DNA from: Trachythela sp. YZ-2020
Lineage: Eukaryota > Cnidaria > Anthozoa > Malacalcyonacea > Clavulariidae
Direction: 5' to 3'
Assembly: GCA_016169945.1 (NCBI GenBank)
Contig: JADLSH010000014.1
Span: 124,001 to 188,000 of the forward strand
DNA length: 64,000 nt
Each line of letters begins with the position of its first letter. The stretch's first letter is position 1. Made by a program: the position numbers and the translations under genes. The notes beneath the pieces are model-generated. The model was not told the DNA's origin. It did not search any database and saw nothing but the letters and a program-made list of their open reading frames with translations. Shown one piece after another: positions 12,636-24,664 of this stretch.

Positions 12636-12964
12636 CCACCTCTGAACTACAAATCAGATTGAATGGTCCAAGTAACAATATGACTGGAAGGGTTGAAATC
12701 TATTTTCCGAAACTTGGCTGGGGCACGGTGTGTGGTGTTTTCTGGGATATTACTGATGGTAACGTCGTCTGCCGTCAGTTGGGTTTCACTGGAGCGAAGA
12801 AGGTCAGCAGGCATCGCTATGGCAAAGGAAGTGGTCCTATATTGCTTTCTAGTGTTCGGTGCTCTGGCAAGGAATCATATATTTGGGATTGCCGTCATAA
12901 TGGATGGAATAATCCTCCCTGGTACTGCGACCATGGTTTGGATGCAGGAGTGGATTGTTTCTGA
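12636..12964 (+). CDS. SRCR-domain exon (scavenger receptor cysteine-rich)
   Basis: A plausible acceptor (TTTTTATTTATAG) is followed by a frame encoding one complete SRCR domain and an immediate TGA. Readable landmarks are IRLNGPSNNMTGRVEIY, GWGTVCG, DGNVVCRQLGF, YGKGSGPILLSSVRCSG, YIWDCRHNGW and DAGVDCF. Six cysteines sit at family positions, the group A complement, although the domain is encoded in a single exon. SRCR proteins are secreted or membrane receptors that bind ligands extracellularly. No signal peptide or further exon is visible within reach, so upstream exons must be distant, or the exon is a stranded copy. The domain itself shows no frameshift or internal stop. Confidence 0.8.
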
Positions 12965-13419
12965 GATCACAACCATTCAAAACAAGGATACTGGGTTAGA
13001 TGTAGAGTAGATTTTCCATTTTTTCTCTATATTAGCTAGATGAAACGTAAAAAAAGCAGTTGCATCATAGACAAGAACTTACTAAATAAAGTCGATTCCA
13101 TATGATAAAGTAGAACATTTCCAACATAAAACGGTAAAATAACCGATTATCCCGTTTACAACCATTTTCAAAATTACGCGGCCAGCCCGAAAATAATACA
13201 AGTCTACATGTAGGATTTATGTCAAACCGAACGTCTGGATATTTCAAAGACTAGCATTATAGTGTGTATTTGGTTATGAATGTATTAGCCTTGTAGCTTT
13301 TGTTTAAATAATTTGGAATGTTTATCGAGATGTTTAGTGATAATTATTGCAAAATGTAACCAATGCAAATAATACATCGTGATCGCAACAGTCTAGCGCG
13401 AGATGGTTTGGCACACAGT

Positions 13420-13819
13420 CAGGGCTCAAAATAACGGCCGGTCAACGGTCAATGACCGGCCAACAATGCCTGTTGACGGGTCACTTTTAAACCTCGCCGG
13501 TCATTTTGACCGGCCACATTTTCATGCCTTCAGCTAGAATTTTAAATCCTAATGATAAAGATTTCCCCGAAAGCACTACAGTAACACTGATAACGTTGCC
13601 TATATATTCAGCTAAATACACGGTGATTGCTAACGTCTTGAGCGTTTAGAACGTCACCGTGAAACAATAAAAGCGATGTCTCTGAACAAATTCTTATGAT
13701 TTGTTTCACTGTTAGTATATGCGTATTAGTGACCGGTCAAAAACAGATTTTGACCGACCTAAAATCAAGCTGACCGGTCATTTTGACCGGAGACTTATCT
13801 GCCGTTATTTTGATCCCTG
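13420..13819. mobile_element. hAT-like MITE rich in GACCGGTC palindromes
   Basis: The 400-bp element begins CAGGGCTCAAAATAACGGC and ends in the inverse of CAGGGATCAAAATAACGGC, so its termini agree at 18 of 19 bases. The hexamer CACAGT flanks it on both sides (13414-13419 and 13820-13825). hAT elements normally duplicate 8 bp and IS3EU elements 6 bp, so the superfamily is uncertain. Subterminal regions carry repeated CCGGTCATTTTGACCGG palindromes, plausible transposase-binding sites. There is no coding capacity. Confidence 0.7.
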
Positions 13820-14321
13820 CACAGTTAAAATTATTATGCTTTTTCGAACTATCGAATTAAAGTCGTTCACGAAATAGATTTCTGCTCTGATTCTTTGTTC
13901 TTGCTTTAAGTTACTCTATGTACTGTAGCTTGAATAGCGTTTCAATACTCTTCTTAAAGTGCTGAATATGGCCGTCAAAATGTCGTTTGTTTACAACTTT
14001 ACATTCCCTATAGTTATAGTTTGTGTGACAGAAAACTGGCTTGTCAACTCAAATTATTCACTGTGCCGGTCGCGTAATTTTGAAAACGGGTGTAAGATGC
14101 CAAATTCTAGCTAATTGTGCAACCACTTGATTAGAAATAAGTAAATTTAAAAACTATTTGAAACTACAGTTGAGCCATACTGGGAGACAAGATTCAAGAA
14201 TGAAAATGTTTGAACTTACAACGTGATGAAACGCAAGTTTAAGGTGTCTGCCTAAATTTACTCAAAGTATATCATTTTCAATCAATATATTTGCAGGAAA
14301 TGTATATCCACGTGGAATTAA

Positions 14322-14700
14322 GGCACCGATTACACCATACCGGATTGCATTGGAGCGAAGCGATTTTTATACCGGATTGGGCTGTTGTTTAATTTACGCC
14401 ACTGTAGTCCGGTGCGTGTCGCAGAGAAAAATCACTTCGCTTTGGAGGTGATATGAAAAGTAATCTGGTATGCGCTGAAGCAGTGTAAACATGACAATCT
14501 TGGTACGATTCGGTACAAAATCCATATTTTGGCCAAAAAAAATTATTTGTTTCCATAGAATTGGTAAAGAGGAGTAGCTTGATACGGAGCCGAGCGGCAT
14601 AGTGTAAACACACTAGTTTTTTGTCGTCTGGTATGAAATGTAATCCGGTATGGAAAGTAATCCGGTATGGAAAGTAATCCGGTATAGTGTAGCTCCTGCC
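14322..14700. mobile_element. TAA-flanked MITE (PIF/Harbinger-like) with a 19-bp tandem repeat
   Basis: The ends GGCACCGATTACACCATACC and the inverse-read GGCAGGAGCTACACTATACC match at most positions, and both are followed inward by GGATT. TAA flanks each side (14319-14321 and 14701-14703), the 3-bp TWA duplication typical of PIF/Harbinger elements. Near 14640-14690 the unit GGTATGGAAAGTAATCC repeats in tandem close to the right end. It is non-coding. Confidence 0.6.
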
Positions 14701-15179
14701 TAAGATGACTTCTGCGAGATATATGTTGCTTTGGCATGATTTTTCGCTTGATGTTTCGATTAGAATTTGTAGGACTTGTAATTTGTTGTAGACAACAGTA
14801 TTTTGTAGGTTTTAGACGCGTCTCTATAAGAGGGTATGTCTGTCCGTTGGTCGGTCGGTCTGTCTGTCCCCACTTTACCCTAATATATGAAGGAAAATTT
14901 GGGGTAATGCTTGTGGGGCCAAATTTGTGTAAGTGAAGCATGCGCAGTTATGTGAGCACGCGTCATTAGTATTTATTTAAGTATTTGTTCTTGTAATATC
15001 GTAATGAATTATGTAATTAGTAAAGCTCTGTCCTAACCGGCAGTTGCTTTTGAATTTTCACCCAGTAAAATACTATTAATGCAATCTTTTGTCTGTTTAT
15101 TTCTATTTCGCATTAAACACCAACTAGAGCTGTAACTAACGTGTTCCGGATATTATACTCGAATTATTTCCAGTGATTA

Positions 15180-15400
15180 GAGAACGAACTAATAGCAAAA
15201 CCAAAAGATCCTCTTCTTATCAATCAGAATACTCTCGCTGTATATTCTATACCATGTGGTGATTGTGAGAAAAAGTATCTGGGTCAGTCTAAGCGCCAGT
15301 TTGACACACGTTTAAAAGAACATCAAAAGGATGTTTCAACTTTAAACCGAAGGAAATCAGCTTTGTAAGCTTTGTTATTTGCTTCATATTTTGAGCGATT
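15180..15400 (+). mobile_element. Penelope-like retroelement remnant with GIY-YIG start (copy 3)
   Basis: A plus-strand frame around 15205-15365 reads PKDPLLINQNTLAVYSIPCG, then DCEKKYLGQSKRQFDTRLKE and HQKDVS. This is the CCxxC-type linker and GIY-YIG entry of a Penelope-like element, with the Y-I-G altered to Y-L-G. It stops at 15366. It belongs to a different subgroup from the copy near 5.0 kb, judging by the linker words. Confidence 0.65.
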
Positions 15401-17490
15401 ATAGGTACATAAGTGGATGTTCTCTTGCTATCGTAATATGTCATGTTTACCCACTCTTTTACATACATGAGAAGTTAATCAAGTGTATTAATACCATCCA
15501 CCTAAACCTTCTACTATTAAGACAATATGTAACATTTGCGCCATGAGCATGTATAATTAATCCCTCGAGTGGATTTTTACCCACGCGTATTTTAATGTCA
15601 TATTATTAGCCTTATACTTTATTCGATTCTAAAACCGTCTACCTCCAATGGTTTATGGTTATGCATTAGAGATTAATATGAGAAATACTGAATAGTTCTT
15701 TTAGTGGTGAGTTAATGCTCGTTTGTTTTCGCTTCTTTAATCAACTGCATGGTTTACACACAATGGAAATTAAGAGTTAAGACGTTCATAATTATACGTT
15801 TTATCTATCATGTTCGGTACACCTTCCCCTCTAAATCCCAAGGTGGTGCTTGGAGTAGTTTTTATACGACTCTCTCGCATTACCGGGCGCAAGGGCCACC
15901 GAATTAGCGCAAGATATTTTGATCGGAAACATATTCCATAGGTAACCGTCCCAGTGTTAAGAGGTCCTACTTCTAACACTATGTCTATTTGAAAATGAAT
16001 CCTTAAACCATAACTGTTTTCCTGTTTTCTTGTTTTTAAACTAATTCAGTTCAAATCGCACATATAAATGATTTTACGACTTTCAGAACTTCTAATATTT
16101 TTAACATTTCTCTCATTCCACTCCTGATAATTCGCCATATTTTGAGATCAGTGGGAGGTCCACCAAAGACCATTAAACTAATTAGAACTGGAACGCTACC
16201 TCTATAGAAATCACCTACGATTACTTGAAGCCAAATTTGACACGCTGTTTACGCCGCGCGATTCCCTCGCAAGACCACTGCAGGAGGCGAATCACGGCGT
16301 TTTTTGACGAGAAGACAAATCATGCATGAACATAATTTATTGGAATATAAAAATTAAATTTTCGTTTATTAGATTGTTTTAAACTGCAAGTTTGTTTGGG
16401 CCTCATTTTTCTTTGCGTGAAAAGACTGAAGACGACCTTCAAGAATTTGGTTTCAATTTTCCGGTTGGAGGTAGCGTTCCAGTCCCATTCAGTTCAATGC
16501 CAAAGACTGACCATAGTCACGCGCCCGCGATTGTTGATGCTCTTTTAAATCGCCTTGCTCTTCTTTCCCCCGGTATAAATAGCAGTGTGGAATTAGTATA
16601 CTCTCGACACTGGTTTTTTCCCTATGCGAGTGCCTCGGGGTTAAGTTAGTCTACTCAAGCTGGGGGATTCCAGCGGCATGTCTGGTAGCAATGCTTCATA
16701 ATATAATTACACTTGTGTTGCCTGTACTCCAGTCTTCCAGGTCAATGCTAATGCTAGCGTTCCCATCCCGCCCTTACCACTCTGTATTGAACAATTTTGC
16801 ATCTTCCTCTAGCAGTGGCCGCCATACCATCCATACCTCAAAGGATTACGGGCAAGACAAGTGTAAATAGAGTACTTATTGGCATCGACGGATATAGGAC
16901 TGTTGTTGTGAAGATCTTTCACGCACTGCCGCTCGAATAAAGTCACAAGGGAGGTTGATATTGTATTTTTCCTTACCATAATGAAGTAGACATTGTCATC
17001 TGACAAAAATGGCAAATTTTTGAACATCTACCATGGCTGGGTAAATCGCTATAGGATTTCTGTCTGCCTTGTGTTTATAGTTTGAACTGCTATTTGTGCT
17101 TGCTTGAATATTTAAAATGGCGTCAAAACAGAGTTTCCTTCTGCCCATAGTTAATAGAGATGAAATGGTTAGGAAACTCGGCTTTCGCTTTTGGTCTGTC
17201 TTTTTGTTGGCATTTGTGCGCGATCACGGTTAATGAATATATTGTATTTTTATGAGTCGACCAATAAAAATGTTTGGGCTTAATCTCCAAACCGTATTTC
17301 TGAAATATTAATGAATGTAAGACAAAAAATATATGTGCACGGTCAGGTACCGTTCAACATAAATCTCATTCAATTGGTAGCTGCTTTGTAGTTTGACAAG
17401 TTTCCTAACCATGTTATCTTTCTTGATTATGTTCTGACCTATGAGTATGGTTCTGGCCATCAAGGATTACAAAATATATAATATGCTGAT
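15400..17490. other. Gene-free stretch
   Basis: No exon or bounded element is supported. The open frame at 16392-16649 (85 codons) has no recognisable motif and no clear splice context, and I do not call it. Confidence 0.35.
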
Positions 17491-17640
17491 ATATATTTTA
17501 TATGGAATACTCGTACGGAAATTTATATACATTTTTAGACCTAGCTAGAAGCAGTTGCGAAAAATGCAACTTAGTCGGCTCTGGACTAGTTCCATCTACT
17601 AACACCTTCTACTTAACTCGAGTTCTAGACGTGCTGGAAC
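17490..17640 (-). mobile_element. SINE fragment, inverted copy
   Basis: The segment around 17500-17590 is the inverse of 17880-17960: both contain GAGCAGTTGCGAAAAATGCAA or a close variant, ACATTTTTAGACCTA and ATGGAATA. It is therefore another copy of the SINE tail lying in opposite orientation to the next two copies. Its tRNA-like head (towards 17640) is eroded. Confidence 0.55.
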
Positions 17641-17806
17641 AACAAATTATACACCAAAATACTCCTCATTGTTCAAAGATTCTAGCGAGATATAACTTGC
17701 TTTATAACTCTCGGTATTTCGCAAGATATAAGCGAAAACGGCACTTCGATGAAATCCACAATAATGCAACGCAAAATTGCGGAATATTTAGCATGACATA
17801 ATATTC

Positions 17807-17965
17807 AGCAACTAGACTATGTAGCTCAGTTGGTTAGAGCGTTACACCGGAATCGCAGGGCCACAGGTTCGATTCCTGCCAGAGGGCCTAGGTTGCATTT
17901 TTCGCAACTGCTCCTGGTTAGGTCTAAAAATGTAATAAAATTTTCGTTCGAATATTCCATCTACA
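17807..17965 (+). mobile_element. tRNA-derived SINE (tandem pair, first)
   Basis: The tRNA-like head reads GTAGCTCAGTTGGTTAGAGC (A box) and has a B box GGTTCGATTCC at 17866-17876. The anticodon-arm region (ACACCGGAATCGCAGGG) does not give a proper tRNA loop. The body after 17890 contains GTTGCATTTTTCGCAAC. It shares the lead CAGCAACT with the copy 270 bp downstream. It is a SINE and not a tRNA gene. Confidence 0.75.
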
Positions 17966-18077
17966 AAACACGTACTATTAGTTCTATCGAACGAGATGTC
18001 GAGAAAAAATCTTGAAATTTACCCATACCTTCTACTGGCATCACTCCCATCATATATGCACGAATTTGCGGTTAATG

Positions 18078-18175
18078 CTCAGCAACTGGACTCTGTAGTT
18101 CAGTTGGTTAAGAGTGTTGCACCGGAATCGCAGGGCCACAGGTTTGATTCCTGTCAAATACCTCTGTAGGCATGT
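18078..18175 (+). mobile_element. tRNA-derived SINE (tandem pair, second, truncated)
   Basis: The head GTAGTTCAGTTGGTTAAGAG and B box AGGTTTGATTCC match the preceding copy with several substitutions, and the middle CACCGGAATCGCAGGGCCAC is almost identical. The body found in the first copy is missing. It lies about 190 bp before the nuclease-like gene that begins near 18.3 kb. Confidence 0.7.
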
Positions 18176-18323
18176 TTCCCCTCTTAGGCCGTATTCTGTG
18201 GCCCGAAAATATGCCTAGAAATTAAACTCCGCTGCCCCCAGTCGGGAACTAAGTTATAAAAGTGTAATATAATAGTTTTTAACTTACCTTATTTAAATTT
18301 ACTTGTTGTCATCTCTGTAGACC

Positions 18324-21300
18324 TGCAGTTTTTTCGCAATAGCGACCGCTTAGTCTCCGCGGAAACTATGGACGGAGGGAAACTACGAGAAGCTGCAACA
18401 AAGAAAAATGATGAGCGGATTCTTCTTCACATTTTAAACAAGGACTGTGTTGCTGTAGAGGTAAAGGACCATAAACGCTGTTACAAGCGCTACGTATCTC
18501 CCGTAGAGCACATTAATGTAACGGAGGAAGGATTTGAAGAACGGAGATATAGCAAGCCTTTTGATTCTTTTTGTGTTTATGTGAAGAAAAACATCATCGA
18601 CGACCACAACATTTTTTACGTGAATAGACTAAAGAATGAATTTGTAAAGATCGTTAAAGATTTGGAAAATGAAGACGCATCAAACTACCGAACATTTCGT
18701 TTAAAAGCAAGACTGCAAGAAAGATTCCCGCAACTCGTTTTCCGTACACCAAAGGTCAGGAACAGAAGTGAGATTGTTTGCGCAGAAGACCTAAGTCGTG
18801 GAAATGTAGCAGAGATGATATTGAGTACGGAGGAGCAAAGCGATTTGGATGAGACGGAAGATGAAGACATGCGCGAATTAAATAAAGATACCCTAAGGAA
18901 AAATGACAAGATGGTTCCAAACTTAAAGGAACTATATTTATCTGCGCTTACATTGAAAGAGAATATTCATCGGCATCAAGAATCATGGTATGATAATTGG
19001 CCTCCTTTAGCATCTGACATAACCGGCGAAAGTGTAAAGAAAACTCTCTCTCCTCTTTTATTTAATTTTGTTGCTTGGTTGCTTGGCTACTCGGATGATC
19101 CAGAGGAGTCAGAATATGTTTATCTAGACGAGAAACTACCCGTTAAGGTGTTTTCAATCTGCCAAGACATTGTGTATAATAACAGTAGAGGAAAGACCCA
19201 AACGCCAAAGTCCCTATCATTGGCTGTCTCCGTCAGACAAATATCAGGTTGTTCTGGCCTTATTGATATCTTGAATGGTCTTGGACATTGTGCGTCCTTA
19301 TCCACCACAATGTCTTACGACACGGCAATCGCACAAGTGAATATCAATACAGCAATTTTGATTCCAAAATAATTCGTTGCAAATGAGTCTGTCAACATAG
19401 TTTACGACAATATTGATTTTGGGGAGGAGATCAATAAACAGACACATGTGACTAACGGTATTGTTACTCAGAGGATCACGTCAGAAAAGCAGGTTTATCC
19501 AGAACAGACTGTAACGATAAAAAAATGCCAGCGGACGGTGAAAGTACCCGGTTCAGACGTCGTGCCTTTCAGTCTCGGAGTTAAAAAGACGCCAAAGTTT
19601 CATAATTCAGGACTAGTTACTAATACAACTGCTTGTGAAACGGCCCAAAAACTTGATTTGGCTTATGTGTTGATTAAAAGTTTGCCATCAGATGACTATG
19701 TCGTTCCAGGATGGACTGGCTTTAACACAATACTGTGTGAAGATGTTATCCTCCCTGTTTCAAGGATTGGTTATCTTCCCGTTATCGACGCATCGCCAAC
19801 AGAATTTTCAACGATTCATGCTATTCTGAAAAGATGCACGGAAATAGCCGACAAATTGCAGCTACGATTTGCAACACTTGTATTCGATGAAGCTATATAT
19901 TCTAAAGTACAGCAGGTCAGGTGGAAAAATGACATTTTCTACAATCGTTTTATTGTGCGGCTTGGGGAATTTCATGTGATCATGTCATTTTTGTCTTCGA
20001 TTGCCAGGATTTTTCAAGACGGAGGATTAAAGGTATGTCATACTTAACCGTGATGATAAGTACCATGAAAAAATTGCTAGCACTAAGTCGTTTATTTATC
20101 ATTCTTAAAATAGACATTTATACGGGAGAAAATAAGTCGCGACTTAACTAAGACGCGTCTTATATAAGACGTGAACACCTTCGTATAAATGGTCAGTTTT
20201 CAATAAGTCGCGGCCTATTTTGGACAAGCGTCAACCCCTGTTCTCATTTTAGTCGCGGCTTACTTTGCTTACAAACAAATTGTACCATTTATTCGAAGGT
20301 GTTCACGTGTTATATAAGACGTGTCTTAATCAAGACTCAACTTATTTCCCACCGTATAAATGGCTCTATTAATGCATGGCAGTTCTCTGAAAAGGTCTAT
20401 GGGAATTCCCAGACCTTCTTCATTAAATTAATTTGTTATTTATCTTAGGATGTGCTGATCGAGTCTGGTCTTGTAAGCGAGGGATCAATTACAGGTGTTT
20501 TATCTGGTAAACACTATAACAGGTCCATAATGAGTCACAAAATTATCTATGAAGCGTTACAGCGTCTGCGATTCGAAGCATTTATGGAAACATTGGACGA
20601 TGAATCTAGAGAGTATATCCAATTAATTGTTCAGGCGGCGGGAAACACCTTCTTTGAAGATAAACTGAACGACTTCATTGAAAGTGAACAGTTTGCTGAT
20701 TTAATAGATCGTTACGATACCTTCATCGCAGAATCTTCAGCAACATCGAAGACTTTTGCTTATTGGACCATGTATATCAGAATGGCAGGTAAAGTGATTA
20801 AGTTACGGTTAAGGCATAAAAAACAAATCGACCGATCATGCATTACTCGGTGTTCCCTTTAAAGTTTTTAAGTCTAACATTTTCTCGTTTTGTTTTTAAA
20901 GGCATCCTATTAATGTTCATTCGAACCACCAGACATGTTGATTGGGAACTTCATTTGTCAGCATTTCGGTCGTGTTGCAGTTGGTTTTTCGCGTGTGATA
21001 GAGTGAATTATGCAAGATATGGTTCAGCGTATTGGCTAGAGATGACGTCCTTAGAAAAGTCTCATCCAGGTATGTCAACATAGCAAGGAGATTACATTTT
21101 TATAACCGAGGCAAATTGAGATCGCGATTTTTAAAAGCTTCCAATTTTGTAAATTAATAAACAAAGACATGCTCTTTCTGTTTGATTAAAAGGTATTCTG
21201 CCAGAGTTGTCTTCTAACTTTTCTGTCCAGCGACAAAGTGATCATGGTTTTTCAGCAGTGGCTTGCGACCAAACAATAGAGCAAACGGTTAATCGAGATT

Positions 21301-23480
21301 CAAAAACGAAGGGTGGTTTGAGCGTCTGTCCATAGATGGTTGCTGTCACAGTCAGAAAGAGCCGCAATAACCCAAACGTGTAAATCTATGGCTGGAATGA
21401 ATTGTATTCCACGGTAAAGTTTATTCTATTTTTTACTCTAAGTTTCATTCCTTTATTTAAATAATTTCGATCCCTATCTGGCTATCGTTATCAAAACATT
21501 CTTTCTTTCCAGGCGGAGGAAAGATCTCGATAGGACCAAGAGTGAAAGGCACGAGAAGTCTGTAAATGATGGTAAATTCACCATCTCAAATATGACAAAT
21601 CCTTTCTATGGCGAACAGACCGGTCTTGTTAATATTTCAAATGGCGTGGAAGTCGATGCTTCTACTGCGGACGGAATCCTCAATGCTGAAGAACTTGGAG
21701 AACATAAGTTTTCTGAATTTTGTCAAAGGAATCTTTTTACCGATGATCCAGACATCTTCAGTTCGATTAAAAAGAACAAACTTAAAACATTTTTGTCTGA
21801 CAATGTAAAGATCAAAAACTGCAAAGGCCAGCTGATTGCTCTGAAGACAGATCGAAACCTTTTTGCCCGGCTACTTGTTATGTCTAAATCGCAGGAATTG
21901 GACTTGAAAGAATTACTCTCTTACAGTCTAAGAGATTACCCGCTTTCCCTTGCTACGACTACTGGAGGTCTTGGGAAGACGGCGAAGTCCAAGATGTTCG
22001 AAGTTTTGAAAAGTATGTTTGAAGATCCAGTTGTGAACTTCGAAAACTTTGGCGAACGTAATGCACTTATTGTTGACGCCTTTGCGATCTTGCATGCGTT
22101 GAAAGGAAGTTGGAAAACATTTAGTGACTTTGCAGACGCGACCTTTGCTTTGTTAATAAAGATAGCCTGTCAATCGAAAGCAGTCAGACTGGATTTCGTT
22201 GCAGACAGGTATCCAGGAATTAGTATAAAGAATGCTGAAAGATCAAGAAGAGCTGCTCAAGGAGTGCAAAGAGTTCGTATCCTGAACAAAAATCAGAATG
22301 TTCCAACGCAGTGGAGAAAGTACAGGAGCTCCGGGGAGAACAGAGAATCGTTAATGGCTTTCTTATGCGAGTACTGGTGTACATATGAAACTTCTAAACT
22401 CAATAGCTTAGAGTGCATGTATATCACTTCAAAGACAAATGCTATTTATTAGTCCCTGGTTCCTCTCCAAATGCTGTTCAACTACATCAAGAAGTACGGG
22501 AACTAGAGAGTGACCACGAAGAAGCTGACACGCGCTTATTGCTACATTCTCAACACGCATCATTCAGTCACGACCGCATCATTGTTAAATGTTCAGACAC
22601 GGATGTATTTGTGCTCTGTATCGCTAATCAGAAAAACATTGGAAAGCCGTTGTTTTTGATGACCGGCACTGGCAACAAACTTTGCATCATAGATATCTCA
22701 GCTATCTGGCGTTCACTCGGAGAAGGCTTATGCAAATGCTTGCCAGGATTTCATGTTTTCTCGGTATATATTTTTTAAGCTCTATGTATGCTGCATACAC
22801 CAGTTTCATTGATAGAGTTTCGTCTACTTTTTATAGGATGTGATTCTACGAGCGCCTTTCTTGGAAAAGGAAAAGCTAAGCCTTGGAAAATACAAGAAGA
22901 CTAACCAGAATTTAGAGAAAGTTTTTGTAAACTTGGAGAATCGCTTCCAGTATCAGAAGATCTCGTCACTTCACTGAATAGATTCGTCTGCTTGCTTTAT
23001 GTTAACACGATTTCAACGAGTGTTGATGATTGCAGGTACAGACTTTTTATATCCGGAAAGGATGCCGGCGATGCTCTTCCCCCAAATTCGGATAGCCTGC
23101 TGAAGCACTTCGAAAGGGCGAATCTTCAAGCAGATTCCTGGTTTCAGTCCTTGACACGCCAACAAAATCTTCCATCTGCAGTGGATAACGGCTGGAAATT
23201 GATCGGTGGGCAATTAGAAATTGAATGGCTGACTCGCCCCACTGCTCCTGATATGCTTCTTAATTGCATCCATTGTAATTGTAAGACTGGTTGCAAAACG
23301 ATGCGTTGTTCTTGCGTTAATTCTGGACTTAAATGTAATGAATTGTGTGGCTGCATAAGCTGTCAAAATAGTCCGCAAGAAGATGACGAAGATGACGAGT
23401 TAAATTTCGATGGATTACCCGCTTCTACAAGTTCTTTCGATAACGAACAAGAAAGCGATGATGAGTTTTACATGGACTGA
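18324..23480 (+). pseudogene. XPG/FEN1-like (PIN-fold) nuclease family gene with C-terminal CXC cysteine cluster, interrupted
   Basis: Six exons join in phase: about 18324-20032, 20449-20788, 20902-21069, 21193-21413, 21513-22763 and 22837-23480 (about 1,430 codons; first clear ATG 18368). The late part shows an XPG/FEN1-like order: an Asp in IVDAFAILHAL (near 22075), FVADRYPGISIKNAERSRR (near 22200), SDHEEADTRLLLH (near 22520), KCSDTDVFVL (near 22595) and the H3TH-like GCDSTSAFLGKGKAK (22838 on). The tail has one tesmin/TSO1-like cluster, CNCKTGCKTMRCSCVN..CGCISCQN, then an acidic end. I know the family as a multi-copy invertebrate gene of unknown function; the nuclease assignment is my inference. 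Lesions: TAA at 19370-19372 (codon 335, frame open on both sides), a frameshifting deletion near 21312-21325, one A lost at 22431-22433, a phase break at the 22763/22837 junction, and TAA at 22902-22904. Confidence 0.75.
20113..20366. mobile_element. MITE with about 80-bp terminal inverted repeats in intron 1 of the nuclease-like gene
   Basis: The left arm (CATTTATACGG, AAATAAGTC, GTCTTATATAAGACGTGAAC, ACACCTTCG) is found inverted on the right (GAAGGTGTTCACGTG, TATATAAGACGTGTCTTA, CTTATTT, CCGTATAAATGG). Both ends abut TA (20111-20112 and 20367-20368), consistent with a TA target duplication. Between the arms is about 90 bp of unique DNA. It is non-coding and confined to the intron, so it would be removed by splicing. 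Confidence 0.75.
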
Positions 23481-23489
23481 TCCAGTAAT

Positions 23490-24655
23490 AATCCTTTCAT
23501 GTACAGAGTCTGTATGAAGTCACTTGGTTAAACATTTTTTGAAGAGTACCTGGTCCTTGTGCACCATGCAAGTTTCTAGAGCGAAAGCAGAATTTCCAAC
23601 GTATGCAGAGTTTTATCGATAAGGTAACGCAATTTTACGATTTATTATGGTGACATCTAGAGAATAATACGCCGTGTTATAATCCCCATATAAAAAAAAT
23701 TGCATAAAAATCTTTCTTGCATAGTAACACAGGATACGAAATGCAACTGTAAAAGAAAGTCAATTGTAATCTCAAAAATTGAGGGGTTTGTGAGATCATT
23801 ATTCAGTTGCTTTGTAGCTGTATTTTCAGTAACGAATGTTTTGAAAATCAGTTGACTCAAATTTGCGCGAATTTCCCCAAGTACATGCATTCTTTGAAGT
23901 CTTTCAACGATTAATTACATCGCAGATTACAAAACTGTATGTAGCCACCTTAATAATTTTGGTTCTGAGCATGCGCACGAGCGAAAATTTTTTGAAAAAC
24001 AATATGTCGAAGAAACTGAGGGTGCTGTTTTTCTTCTAGTTCTTCAACCGTCACTTGGACTGCGATAGAACCCAACTTGGGGTCTGTTGAACTGACTACC
24101 AACTCTTTCCATGCTGATTGCTGAATGCAGATTTCAGAGTCTAAAGATACTACCAACAACAACAACTCAGTACATCTACTTGCAACGTCATCAGAAAGAA
24201 AGGTACTTCTTGATTTCTTTTACCATATCACCCATATGTATTTAACTACTGTGTGAGTAGCTTCCATGAATGAATTTAATAGTGTTTAAATTATTGAGAT
24301 GGCTCGTTCGTTAACACCGTCTGGCATTCCATTTCATATCTGCCTAAAAACATTTTTTTACAAATTGGAAATTTGATGATGTATCAGTCAAATCCAAGAG
24401 TGTCCATTCTCCCCCCGCTCCTAATGCTTGAGGGGGGGATAAAAAACAGGTGAAAATGGGGCCGTAAGTGGAAATTTTCCCACCCTGGGGAACCTTCTTA
24501 CATCTCCACTCCAAAGAGGTGGTAAATTAATGTAAATTAGTGCCTCACAGTGAGTGGGAGGGGATGATTATGGTGCATTAGGTGCCAAGTCACTGTAGAG
24601 TAGACCTTATTAGTATAGTTTCGGCAGTTGACTGTTGTGTAAAACTACCTGAAAA
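23490..24655. other. Gene-free stretch
   Basis: Past the nuclease-like gene no exon is supported. The minus-strand frame at 23950-24165 has no recognised motif. A CCCCCC / GGGGGGG pair near 24412-24435 forms a small hairpin. Confidence 0.35.
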
Positions 24656-24664
24656 TACAATAAG

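Noticed and set aside
12693..13010. Second 105-codon frame over the SRCR exon
   Set aside because: It is the +1 shadow of the SRCR frame; cysteine spacing and domain landmarks exist only in the other frame.
14543..14941. 132-codon minus-strand frame
   Set aside because: It runs through the right half of a TAA-flanked MITE, including its tandem repeat, and simple GGTCGGTCTGTCTGTC sequence; no protein motif.
16392..16649. 85-codon frame
   Set aside because: No recognised motif, no acceptor or donor in suitable phase and no neighbouring exon.
17816..18165. Two possible tRNA genes in tandem
   Set aside because: The anticodon arm does not fold into a normal 7-base loop, and the first copy's body also occurs as an inverted fragment at 17.5 kb; both are SINE heads.
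23950..24165. Minus-strand frame with EELEEKQHPQFL
   Set aside because: Looks superficially like a coding exon but has no recognised family, and its flanks give no convincing splice pair.
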